Assembly (NCBI GenBank): GCA_964617995.1
Contig: CAZTXD010000113.1
Location: 1-12,449, forward strand
DNA: 12,449 bases
Source of the DNA: CAZTXD01 sp964617995
GTDB taxonomy: Bacteria > Actinomycetota > Acidimicrobiia > Spongiisociales > ZC4RG35
Direction: 5' to 3'
This document shows positions 1-6,146 of the stretch, piece by piece. The notes beneath the pieces were generated by a model. It saw nothing but the letters and a program-made list of their open reading frames with translations. It ran no database searches and was not told the DNA's origin. Numbering within the stretch: the stretch's first letter is position 1; each line of letters opens with the position of its first letter. The translations under genes and the position numbers were made by a program.

Positions 1-30
1 TCGCCGGTTCAAATCCGGCCGTCCCGACCA
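1..30 (+). tRNA. tRNA 3' end (probably tRNA-Pro), 5' part outside window
   Basis: The first 30 bases read as the end of a tRNA: a T-arm with stem GCCGG/CCGGC around loop TTCAAAT, a 7-base acceptor strand CGTCCCG, discriminator A, and an encoded CCA (28-30). The acceptor end implies a C1-G72 first pair with A73, which is characteristic of bacterial tRNA-Pro. The anticodon lies outside the window, so the identity is inferred. Integrase relics 2 kb downstream make this tRNA a possible integration site, but I found no second copy of its 3' end in the window. Confidence 0.85.
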
Positions 31-34
31 CAAA

Positions 35-88
35 GGTGCTGGTCAGAGGCTTGCAGTCAGGTCTCCGACCAGCACCTCGGTCGTTTTA
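35..88 (+). terminator. Rho-independent terminator after the tRNA
   Basis: A perfect 10-bp inverted repeat, GGTGCTGGTC (35-44) with GACCAGCACC (67-76), encloses a 22-base loop and is followed 8 bases later by TTTT (84-87). It starts four bases after the tRNA CCA end, as expected for a tRNA transcript terminator. The T-run is short and offset from the stem, so termination may be imperfect. Confidence 0.65.
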
Positions 89-343
89 TCCCGCGTCCAA
101 AATCTGGCAGGTTGCCGAAGGAGAGTCCCCTGGACCGCTAGTCGGTGAGCATCCTCGGGCAAAGTTCCTACCGCAGTCATGTCTCACAGGCACGACCACG
201 GGATTGCCGGCTATGCGCTGTGACATCGACAGATGATGCTCGTAGTGGGCGCGCGCGATGCGCTGGTTCGCAGCTGACAAGCCTTCAAGTGAGGCGGACA
301 GAATCTGGAATGATTCGCCCGGGCCAGCTAGGAATTCGAATCG

Positions 344-946
344 ATGGAAGTTTTCTGGCCGTGGCTACGTCTAAACCCACAGATGACCGCTCATGAGCAG
401 GCACGCGGCCCGAGCCTCGAGGCGGATCTCGTAGAGGCGGCGATTGGTGGCGATCCGACTGCGTTTAGGGAGATCGTGTTGCAGTTCGATGCGGGCCTGC
501 GTGCCCTTGCCTTCCGACTTCTGCGAGACCGAGACCGCATGGACGATGCGCTTCAGGAGGCTTACTTGAAAGCGTTCCGGGCCCTTCCCGGATTCCACAT
601 GAACGCTGGTCTCGGTACCTGGCTATATCGAATCACGTACAACGCCTGTCTGGACGAGCTTCGCACTGTGGGGAAGCGGGAGTGGGTCGAGTTCGATGAC
701 GAGAGCCATGGAGACGTTGGGCCCGATCCGAGTGAAGGGGTAACTGACCGGGTGCTCGTGGATAGGGCGCTTTCGCACCTGTCTCCCGGCTACCGAGCGG
801 TCTTGGTTCTGGTTGACGGACAGGGATTCGACTACCAGGCCGCAGGCGAGGTATTGGGCGTGGCCGAGGGAACAGTGGCTTCGCGCCTGCACCGAGCCCG
901 GCAGGCCATGTATCGAGCCCTAACTACAGAAGGGAGCCACAAGTGA
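344..946 (+). CDS. ECF (group 4) RNA polymerase sigma factor
   Basis: An extracytoplasmic-function sigma factor, which redirects RNA polymerase to a small regulon in response to an envelope or external signal. From the ATG at 344 the protein has 200 residues. Sigma region 2 spans about residues 36-108 (includes DALQEAYLKAFRALPGF and GTWLYRITYNACLDELR). Region 4 spans about 138-192, with the HTH in YQAAGEVLGVAEGTVASRLH. The linker is short and there is no C-terminal extension. The 344 start has an AGGA about 10 bases upstream; the in-frame ATG at 383 lacks a clear ribosome binding site but would give a more typical N-terminus. The stop overlaps the GTG start of the next gene by 4 bases, so the two are translationally coupled as a sigma/anti-sigma pair. 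The signal sensed and the target promoters cannot be read from the window; I found no convincing ECF promoter upstream. Confidence 0.93.
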   Translation: MEVFWPWLRLNPQMTAHEQARGPSLEADLVEAAIGGDPTAFREIVLQFDAGLRALAFRLLRDRDRMDDALQEAYLKAFRALPGFHMNAGLGTWLYRITYNACLDELRTVGKREWVEFDDESHGDVGPDPSEGVTDRVLVDRALSHLSPGYRAVLVLVDGQGFDYQAAGEVLGVAEGTVASRLHRARQAMYRALTTEGSHK

Positions 947-1926
947 GTTACGAGAGAAATTTGAAGACAATCCTCAGAGACCTCGACGTCCCTGAGCACC
1001 AACCCGGATTCTGGGATGAGCTCGAACTCCTCCTTGGGGAGGAGACTGACATTGGTGATCGCCGTAGAACTCGGAAACGGCGTTGGCGGGTTCCGGTCGC
1101 CTCAGTCGCTGCGGTGGCTGCAGCCGTGATGCTGATCATCGTATTGTCCCCCAGGTTTCTCACTTCGACCGTGCTCGCCTACTCATTCTCTGACGGCACC
1201 TACACGTACGACATCTCCTATCTCGAAACCCACCACGCGGAATCAACAGGCGAGGGTTCGATCGGGCCCGGTCCCGACGTGTCGACCGCAGCGGAAGGGA
1301 CCCTCACATATACGGTTGAGGAAGGCCCACAGGCGGGAATGAAAACCGTCGCCGTGCACGCGAACGTCTCCGACCTCAACATCGATTGTGGGCACCCCCT
1401 TTGTGCCGACGACCTATTTCGAGACATTCCCGAATACCGGGTCATCGTCGATTCAACCGGGGGATTCGTGCGGACGCTCTCTCCGGACTCCGATACGGGG
1501 TTCCCGGCTCTCGTGCTCCCCGAGCCGCTGCCAGGATCCAATCTGTATGGCGGACTGCCCTTCGGATTCGGCCCACCATTCCCGGAGCACCCACTAGATG
1601 TGGGTGACTCCTGGGCTACCAGCGGTCCCCGATCTGCATTCTGGGAAGACGGACCACGATTCACGGCGGAGCACACGGTGGTCGAGAAGGAAACGATCGT
1701 CGGCCGGGACACGATGGTCATCAGCAGCATTTACCAGACCCCGGCCGCAGGAACTGCAAACGACACAGGGTTTGGTACAGAGACCGCCGAGGTGACTGTC
1801 TGGTTCGATCCCACCGCTGGAATCATCGTCCGTGCAGAACTAGAAAGCACCGACGAACATGACGACGGGGTTGTCGTGTCTAGCGGGACCACCCACATTG
1901 TGGTGGAACTCATCGAAGAGCGGTGA
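943..1926 (+). CDS. membrane-anchored anti-sigma factor with large outer domain
   Basis: Probable cognate anti-sigma factor of the preceding ECF factor, starting at a GTG inside that gene's end (GTGA overlap). The 327 residues split into a short cytoplasmic part (1-49) with an HQPGFWDELELLL stretch typical of actinobacterial anti-sigma N-termini, a basic patch (RRRTRKRRWR), one membrane segment at about 50-69, and about 255 residues outside the membrane. The HxxxCxxC zinc motif of ZAS-type anti-sigmas is absent. The outer part is rich in beta-prone sequence and has a CX4C pair (C149, C154) that could form a disulfide. Its last third (VTVWFDPTAGIIVRAELES) resembles LolA-like lipid-carrier folds, but only weakly. 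Role: hold the sigma factor at the membrane until an external cue releases it. The position and topology support this; the signal is unknown. Confidence 0.78.
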   Translation: MSYERNLKTILRDLDVPEHQPGFWDELELLLGEETDIGDRRRTRKRRWRVPVASVAAVAAAVMLIIVLSPRFLTSTVLAYSFSDGTYTYDISYLETHHAESTGEGSIGPGPDVSTAAEGTLTYTVEEGPQAGMKTVAVHANVSDLNIDCGHPLCADDLFRDIPEYRVIVDSTGGFVRTLSPDSDTGFPALVLPEPLPGSNLYGGLPFGFGPPFPEHPLDVGDSWATSGPRSAFWEDGPRFTAEHTVVEKETIVGRDTMVISSIYQTPAAGTANDTGFGTETAEVTVWFDPTAGIIVRAELESTDEHDDGVVVSSGTTHIVVELIEER

Positions 1927-2108
1927 GAACGTGGCGTAACGGACTCTCCAGGCGAAGTGGGCTCAGAAGGCCAAGGATTGCGATCGACCAACGGTGTTGT
2001 GAAGTGAGGCCCGCTCCCGATTACCCCCACCTCCTCACGTCGCGCTTCTGTGTGGTTGCCAAGGAAGCACTGTGCGTAGACGAAGCGTGGTCTGATTCGC
2101 TACGTGGA
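1927..2108. other. intergenic stretch without recognised gene
   Basis: About 180 bases separate the anti-sigma gene from the first integrase remnant. A 63-codon frame starting at the GTG at 1923 shows no recognisable domain and has an Arg-rich, low-complexity look, so I do not call it. The last bases before the integrase stop (CGCTACGTGGACTATGAACTCGAG) can be aligned with bases just beyond the stop of the second integrase remnant, so part of this stretch may belong to the integrase-borne element. Confidence 0.4.
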
Positions 2109-2508
2109 CTATGAACTCGAGGAAGCGGCGTCATCCTTGAGAGATCCCATCAGTCGGGCTCCGAGTTTCTTCGCTGCTGAGCGGTCGCCCTCGGTCGTTG
2201 CTTGCGCGTAGATGGCCAGTGTGAGGCGAGGGTCGGAGTGTCCGAGTCTGGCCTGTGCTGTCTTGACGTCGACTCCCTCGGCGACCATGGCGGTGGCGTT
2301 AGTTCTGCGGAGGTCGTGGAAGTTGAGACCTTGCAGGCCGCGGGTCTTGACCGCCGGCTCCCAGACTCGGCGGCGCCAGTTGGAGTAGTCGAGCGGTCTG
2401 CCTTCGTTGTTGGGGAACAGCAGCTCCTCGGGGTCGGCTCCGGTCAGTCCCATCGACTTCATGTGGGCGCTGAGTGTGCGACAGCTCAATCGTCACGCAA
2501 CGATGCAA
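2109..2508 (-). pseudogene. tyrosine integrase, C-terminal fragment (copy 1)
   Basis: C-terminal part of a phage-type tyrosine recombinase. Visible in order: LLFPNNEGRPLDYSNWRRRV, HDLRRTNATAM (catalytic HxxR), then RLGHSDPRLTLAIYAQ with the conserved His and the nucleophile Tyr. The DNA-binding N-domain and the first catalytic Arg are missing, so it cannot recombine DNA alone. An intact frame runs from a TTG at 2489. Upstream of that, TIELSH in another frame matches the lost continuation, so there is also a frameshift near 2490-2500 before homology ends at about 2510, close to the BlaI gene. The last ~70 residues parallel copy 2 at 4718; 48 consecutive residues are identical, while the DNA differs at about a dozen silent sites. 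This implies two related, formerly functional integrases rather than a recent duplication. Confidence 0.85.
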
Positions 2509-2561
2509 CGTCGTAATTGATCGGGCCGGTGACGGACGACGACCTTGGTAGCCTCGTGATC

Positions 2562-2963
2562 ATGCCGGCTAAATCGCCGAGGTCGTCCGAGCCACCCGGC
2601 CGTTCGGAGACGCCCCGTCTCGGGGAACTCGAGGCTCGGGTGATGCAGGTTGTATGGGATCAGGGTGGTTGGCTCACAACTCGCGAGGTTCTCGATGACC
2701 TTTCCGGTGAGCGGCAGCTCGCCTATACGACGGTGATGACCATCCTGGTGAAACTGTGGAAGAAAGGGTTGCTGGATCGTCAAAAAGACGGCCGGGCTTA
2801 CGCCTACCACCCCGTGCACACACGCGAGGAGTGGACTGCACGGCGGATGGGGGAAATGTTGGCCGTGGCCGATAATCGTTCCGCTGCGCTCAGCCACTTC
2901 ATCTCCGAGATGAGCAAGGCCGACGTAGCACAGCTGCGAAGGCTGTTCCGGATCGAAGAGTGA
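2562..2963 (+). CDS. BlaI/MecI/CopY-family transcriptional repressor
   Basis: Winged-helix repressor of the Penicillinase_R family. The 133-residue protein has its wHTH at about 18-83: LGELEARVMQVVW, then the recognition-helix signature AYTTVMTILVKLWKKGLL and the wing GRAYAYHP, followed by a helical dimerisation tail. I prefer the ATG at 2562; a TTG at 2517 is in frame but adds residues the family lacks. There is no good Shine-Dalgarno, so it may be leaderless. In the family, dimers bind palindromic operators and are released by proteolysis through a BlaR1-type M56 protease, or by copper in the CopY branch. No M56 gene and no CopY-style Cys tail is present here. Its neighbours (thioredoxin-like, DUF2752, cytochrome c) on the same strand are plausible targets, so I infer control of a redox-linked unit. 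The effector is unknown. Confidence 0.9.
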   Translation: MPAKSPRSSEPPGRSETPRLGELEARVMQVVWDQGGWLTTREVLDDLSGERQLAYTTVMTILVKLWKKGLLDRQKDGRAYAYHPVHTREEWTARRMGEMLAVADNRSAALSHFISEMSKADVAQLRRLFRIEE

Positions 2964-2978
2964 TTCCTGTATTCATAA

Positions 2979-3479
2979 CCGTGGCGGCCCGACATCCCAG
3001 CCATCGGCGACCCGGCTCCGCGAACGCGCCAGCCCTTGGCCGGTGATCCCAACGCAGATCCAAAAGCCATCGACTCCCGCGCTGATGAGGACACTCCCGT
3101 GCCCGACCCGGAGCTTCACGACATCACCGTCGCCGACGCCCTCGCCACAGGACGTCCAATCATGATCGTGGTGTCTACGCCGACATTCTGTGTCAGCCGG
3201 TTCTGCGGACCGATAACCGACAGCGTCCAGGAGCTCGCCGGCCGGCACGGAGATCGGATGGAGTTCATCCACATCGAGGTGTGGCAGGACTTTGCGGCCA
3301 ACCAGCTCAACCCGGCAGCCGCCGAGTGGATCGCACCCACCCCCGAGACACAAGGCGGCGAGCCGTGGGTGTTCGTTGTCGATGAGGACGGGATCATCAT
3401 GCAGCGTTTCGACAACGTCGCCTCCGAGGCCGAGCTCGAGGCCGCCGTGGAAACTCTCCTATCAGCAACAGACAGGTAG
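2979..3479 (+). pseudogene. thioredoxin-like domain protein, N-terminus missing
   Basis: Thioredoxin-fold domain of the type found at the C-terminus of exported actinobacterial and chloroflexal proteins. The coding frame is open from 2979, directly after a TAA, and already reads family-like sequence (AIGDPAPRTRQPLAGDP) before any start codon. The only usable start is a TTG at 3036, giving 147 residues. Numbered from there: IMIVVSTPTFCVSRFCGP with C52 and C57 (CX4C rather than CXXC), a FIHIEVW strand at about 77-83, and EPWVFVVDEDG with the cis-Pro position at P110. Full-length relatives carry a signal peptide and another domain before this point; here only about 15 codons separate the BlaI stop from the truncated frame. 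Without a signal peptide it would stay in the cytoplasm, so it is either a 5'-deleted relic or a shortened intracellular version. The CX4C pair suggests a thiol or metal-binding role; the reaction is not established. Confidence 0.75.
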
Positions 3480-3538
3480 ACCCCTTCTCCGAGTCTCGGC
3501 GGGAAGTACCTGACGTTTTGTACGATGCGGAATAGGAG

Positions 3539-3994
3539 ATGCCGTACCAATCTCAGACTCCCAACCGATCGTCACCGGTTGCCCTGCGCTGGGAGGGACA
3601 CGACCGGCACCCCACCACCACCCGCCTTGCCCTCGTCGGAATCCCCCTCGTTGTCCTGCTGGCCATTGTCGGGTTGCCTCCCGTCGACATCCACGGCCCG
3701 CTCCACTACCTGGGCATCATGGGACCCACCTGTGGGATGACCCGCGGGGTGATGTGGGCAGCACGGGGTGACCTCGTACGCGCCTGGCATTTCAACCCCG
3801 CCTCACTCCTCGTCATCCCCACCATGGTCGGGCTGAGCGTACGGATCACCTACAGCCGGATCACCGGCCGCTGGCTCAACCTACATATCCGCAGGCGTCC
3901 CTGGCTCTGGATCATCTCAACCGTGCTGATTCTTCTGCTCACCATCCGCCAGCAACTCAACGTCGACCTGCTTGTCAACAACCCGGCGGGATGA
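3539..3994 (+). CDS. DUF2752 family membrane protein
   Basis: A 151-residue integral membrane protein with the DUF2752 signature: PTCGMTRGVMWAARGDL followed by NPASLL (C65, G66, T68, R69, G77, D78, N86, P87). Predicted membrane segments lie at about 28-46, 87-103 and 121-137. The function of the family is not established. The ATG at 3539 comes six bases after an in-frame TAG and is the only ATG/GTG/TTG start upstream of the conserved motif. A GGAG touches it with zero spacing (3535-3538), which is abnormal for a Shine-Dalgarno. A TACGAT at 3521-3526 could be a -10 box giving a nearly leaderless transcript, which would explain the odd spacing; this is inference. It ends 172 bases before the preferred cytochrome start. 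Confidence 0.88.
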   Translation: MPYQSQTPNRSSPVALRWEGHDRHPTTTRLALVGIPLVVLLAIVGLPPVDIHGPLHYLGIMGPTCGMTRGVMWAARGDLVRAWHFNPASLLVIPTMVGLSVRITYSRITGRWLNLHIRRRPWLWIISTVLILLLTIRQQLNVDLLVNNPAG

Positions 3995-4166
3995 TGTCGT
4001 GACCGAGAAAGACCCCTTGGAGATCGCTGCGATCACGAGTTCTCGTCGCGGTGACTCACCCGTCCCCGACCAAATCCAACATGAAGTCGACAGCCAGGTG
4101 ACCACCCTCTCGTACCCCTGGTCTCTTCGAGCTCGAGACCAAACACCTGCAGGCCTGGGCAGGGCA

Positions 4167-4562
4167 ATGAGGGTCGCCGGACTGCTCGGCTTCCTCCTGA
4201 TGGTGATGGCTTGTGCGCCAGAGAACTCCGCTGAGACCCTCGAAGTCGACCCAAACCGGGGAGCGGACCTATATCGCCAACAATGCCAGAGCTGCCACGG
4301 GGGCCCCACCGGGGGTAGTGCCACCGACTTCCCTCCTCCACACAACGCGCAAGGGCACACCTGGCATCACGGGGACTGTGATCTGATCCGTTGGACCCTG
4401 GAGGGTAAGCCTTCGTTCGGTGCAACCGGCACCACCATGCCGGCTTTCGGCGACCGGCTCTCCGAGGAGGACGTCCTAGACATCCTCGCCCACATCAAGA
4501 CGTGGTGGACCGAGGAGCAACGCGAGGCCCAAGCCAGGGTCACCGAGGGGGTGTGCGAATGA
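4167..4562 (+). CDS. c-type cytochrome lipoprotein
   Basis: A small monohaem cytochrome c predicted to be anchored outside the cytoplasmic membrane by lipid. From the ATG at 4167 the 131 residues begin with a lipoprotein signal, MRVAGLLGFLLMVMAC (lipobox VMAC, Cys16). Next come GADLYRQQCQSCHGG with haem-binding CXXCH at 40-44, TTMPAF with probable axial ligand Met91, and the closing helix LSEEDVLDILAHIKTWW. Extra Cys at 71 and 130 could form a disulfide. The frame stays open back to 3972, but a start there would bury the signal peptide 65 residues inside, so the 4167 start fits better. Role: electron carrier or membrane-attached electron entry point, partner unknown. It follows DUF2752 and shares the cargo with a thioredoxin-like protein, which suggests a redox unit. 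Its stop overlaps an ATG (ATGA) of a further small frame. Confidence 0.9.
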   Translation: MRVAGLLGFLLMVMACAPENSAETLEVDPNRGADLYRQQCQSCHGGPTGGSATDFPPPHNAQGHTWHHGDCDLIRWTLEGKPSFGATGTTMPAFGDRLSEEDVLDILAHIKTWWTEEQREAQARVTEGVCE

Positions 4563-4717
4563 CCAACAAGCATGGTCGCCGAACGGCGAGACCGACCGGC
4601 CATACACCGCGCCAGTACGAAACGACTCAGATCACCAAATCTGAACCAGGATCGCCCGTGTCAGTCACAGTTGCTCCACCGTTCGTTGTCGAGCGTTCGG
4701 TCTCAACCGCTAGGTGA
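4559..4717 (+). CDS. small frame coupled to the cytochrome gene, probably truncated
   Basis: An ATG overlaps the cytochrome stop (ATGA), the arrangement expected of a translationally coupled next gene. The frame encodes 52 residues starting MTNKHGRRTARPTGHTPRQ, hydrophilic and basic, with no domain I recognise. It stops one base before the second integrase fragment. Because the 3' edge coincides with foreign DNA, I read it as the 5' stub of a cargo gene cut by that junction. A chance frame cannot be excluded. Confidence 0.4.
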   Translation: MTNKHGRRTARPTGHTPRQYETTQITKSEPGSPVSVTVAPPFVVERSVSTAR

Positions 4718-4931
4718 TTAACTCGAGAATGCGTCCTCTGTCCGGTCCGGCGAGTTCATCAATCGGGCACCGAGCTTTTCAGGAGCAGAGCGGTCGCCTT
4801 CAGTCGTTGCCTGCGCGTAGATGGCCAAGGTGAGTCTCGGGTCGGAGTGTCCGAGTCTGGCTTGTGCTGTCTTGACGTCGACTCCTTCGGCGACCATCGC
4901 GGTGGCGTTGGTTCTGCGGAGGTCGTGGTGA
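4718..4931 (-). pseudogene. tyrosine integrase, C-terminal fragment (copy 2)
   Basis: The last ~70 codons of a tyrosine recombinase: HDLRRTNATAM (HxxR), RLGHSDPRLTLAIYAQ (His and nucleophile Tyr), then a variable tail ending DRTEDAFSS. It matches copy 1 at 2109 residue for residue over 48 positions with about twelve silent DNA differences, and the tails then diverge (GSLKDDAASSSS against NSPDRTEDAFSS). Homology stops abruptly upstream of the HDLRR codons at about 4927, where the sequence becomes the start of a DUF5615 gene. No catalytic Arg I and no N-domain remain, so it is non-functional. Confidence 0.85.
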
Positions 4932-4958
4932 CAGATTGGCATCCATCAGGAATCTCAC
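4927..4958 (-). pseudogene. DUF5615 (PIN-like) toxin, first ~11 codons only
   Basis: On the minus strand a GTG at 4958 opens the frame MRFLMDANLSPR, which matches the well-conserved N-terminus of DUF5615 PIN-like proteins (usual partners of DUF433). It overlaps the DUF433 stop by 4 bases (GTGA, 4955-4958), the normal operon arrangement. After about 11 codons the sequence switches to integrase codons. The bases CCACGACC at the switch fit both genes, suggesting a microhomology junction. The catalytic acidic residues of the rest of the toxin are lost. Confidence 0.6.
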
Positions 4959-5121
4959 GCCTGACGGGTGAGGGGGAGTTCGCGCTCCTGTACGGCAGGG
5001 GCGGCGTATTCCAGTGCCGCTGGGATGTCCTCGGGCTCGAGATCGGGAAAGTCCGCGAGGATCTCGCCTTCACTTCTGCCGGCCGCTAGCTGGCCCAAGA
5101 TGGTGGCGACCGGGATACGCA
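4955..5121 (-). pseudogene. DUF433 antitoxin-like protein, C-terminal fragment
   Basis: The minus-strand frame ending at the TGA 4957-4955 reads RIPVATILGQLAAGRSEGEI followed by LADFPDLEPEDIPAALEYAA, the characteristic C-terminal half of DUF433 (winged-helix-like proteins that accompany DUF5615 PIN-like toxins). About 54 family codons remain. The usual GKPxIRGTR start of the domain, which should directly precede RIPV, is absent: the sequence changes at about 5120 into the Fic gene on the other strand. The following gene stub (DUF5615) confirms the toxin-antitoxin context. With both ends cut, the module should be dead. Confidence 0.72.
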
Positions 5122-5134
5122 AAACCCCAAGCTG

Positions 5135-6112
5135 GTGACGAGGATTGCCACCCGACTTGAAGCTGTCGGGACTTCGGCGCTCGAGGGCACTTACGCCAAC
5201 CTGACAGAGGTGTTCGCGGCGGAGACGAGCCCAGGGGAACCAGACATCGAGGAGTTGCCAAGCCGTGTGAGGGAGGTTCTCAACTACGTCTGGACGGCGG
5301 AGCTGGCGTACGTGTCGATAGTCGACTCGCCGCTTACAAAAGACCTCCTGTCGACACTCCAAAGGGAACTGGTGAAAGCAACCGACTCGGACGGTCCGCA
5401 AGCAGGTGATGTTCGCACTTCTCAAGTGTTCATCGGCCCCAAGGATCGGCCGATCACCGAGGCGAGGTTTGTCCCATCGCCACCCGGCGACCAATTGGAT
5501 GCAGCCTATGACCAATGGTTCGATTGGGTAAGAGACGACAAGGATCCCAACGATCTTCAAACACTGGTCCGCGTGGCGATGGCCCACTACCAATTCGAGA
5601 CGATTCATCCATATCACGACGGGAACGGACGTCTGGGTCGACTGGCAGCCGTGCTGCAGCTGATGCGTGAACGTGTTCTCAGCCTCCCGGTCCTGTCGAT
5701 CTCTCCATGGCTTGAGGAGCAGAAGGACGACTACCCGGACCACCTCCTGAAGCTGAGCGTGACCGGGGAGTGGGAGCCCTGGATCGAGTTCTTCGTTGAG
5801 GCTGTGCACCTCGAGTCGGAGCGATCGCGAGGCCGGATTGATCGGCTGTTGGCTCTTCAGGAAGAGATGAGCGAAGGTGTGCGGGAGCGCCTACCACGCG
5901 GTCGCCTGGCAGTCGACGTCATTGATGGGATCATCGAGTTCCCGGTCGTCACGGTTGCGGATGTGGAGCGTCGATACGGGATCTCCAACCAAGCCGCCAG
6001 GAACGCGGTGAAACGTCTGGTAGACGAGGGATTCCTTGAGTCCCTGGATGAGGCCGCATACGGCCGCCGCTTCTGGAGCCCACGAGTTTTCCAAGTGATC
6101 GGGCAGTCGTGA
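5135..6112 (+). CDS. Fic-domain protein (AMP-transferase family), 5'-truncated
   Basis: Fic proteins usually transfer AMP from ATP to a hydroxyl side chain of a target protein. Complete active-site motif: HPYHDGNGRLGR at 158-169 (catalytic His158, D162, GNGR). The inhibitory alpha-inh motif (S/T)xxxE(G/N) is TSALEG at 13-18, so activity would be self-restrained (class II). A flap region with RTSQVFIG at 94-101 precedes the Fic core. The C-terminal winged helix, about 268-322 (VTVADVERRYGISNQAARNA), suggests DNA binding and autoregulation. The start is doubtful: the GTG at 5135 has no Shine-Dalgarno, and family-like residues (NPKLVTRIATRLEAV) begin upstream at about 5123, beside the junction with DUF433. 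Relatives are longer by some 50-80 residues at the N-terminus. The catalytic core is intact, so residual activity is possible if it is expressed. Confidence 0.88.
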   Translation: MTRIATRLEAVGTSALEGTYANLTEVFAAETSPGEPDIEELPSRVREVLNYVWTAELAYVSIVDSPLTKDLLSTLQRELVKATDSDGPQAGDVRTSQVFIGPKDRPITEARFVPSPPGDQLDAAYDQWFDWVRDDKDPNDLQTLVRVAMAHYQFETIHPYHDGNGRLGRLAAVLQLMRERVLSLPVLSISPWLEEQKDDYPDHLLKLSVTGEWEPWIEFFVEAVHLESERSRGRIDRLLALQEEMSEGVRERLPRGRLAVDVIDGIIEFPVVTVADVERRYGISNQAARNAVKRLVDEGFLESLDEAAYGRRFWSPRVFQVIGQS

Positions 6113-6146
6113 TCCGATCGCGCGTCTACTGATGATCAAAGGGGAT

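Noticed and set aside
1..88. tRNA 3' end as the proven attachment site of the mobile DNA
   Set aside because: No direct repeat of the tRNA 3' end was found elsewhere in the window, and the sigma/anti-sigma genes lie between it and the first integrase relic.
1923..2114. 63-codon frame beginning at a GTG overlapping the anti-sigma stop
   Set aside because: The coupling looks attractive, but the peptide is Arg-rich with no recognisable domain and runs into the integrase remnant.
2517..2561. Upstream TTG start for the BlaI-type repressor
   Set aside because: Adds 15 residues not seen in the family and overlaps the integrase remnant edge; the ATG at 2562 gives the expected length.
3972..4166. 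Longer cytochrome protein starting at a TTG inside the DUF2752 gene
   Set aside because: It would place the lipoprotein signal peptide at residue 66; the ATG at 4167 puts it at the N-terminus.
4955..5809. Long minus-strand open frame of 284 codons across the Fic gene
   Set aside because: Only its last ~54 codons (DUF433) are real; the rest is the antisense shadow of Fic coding sequence.
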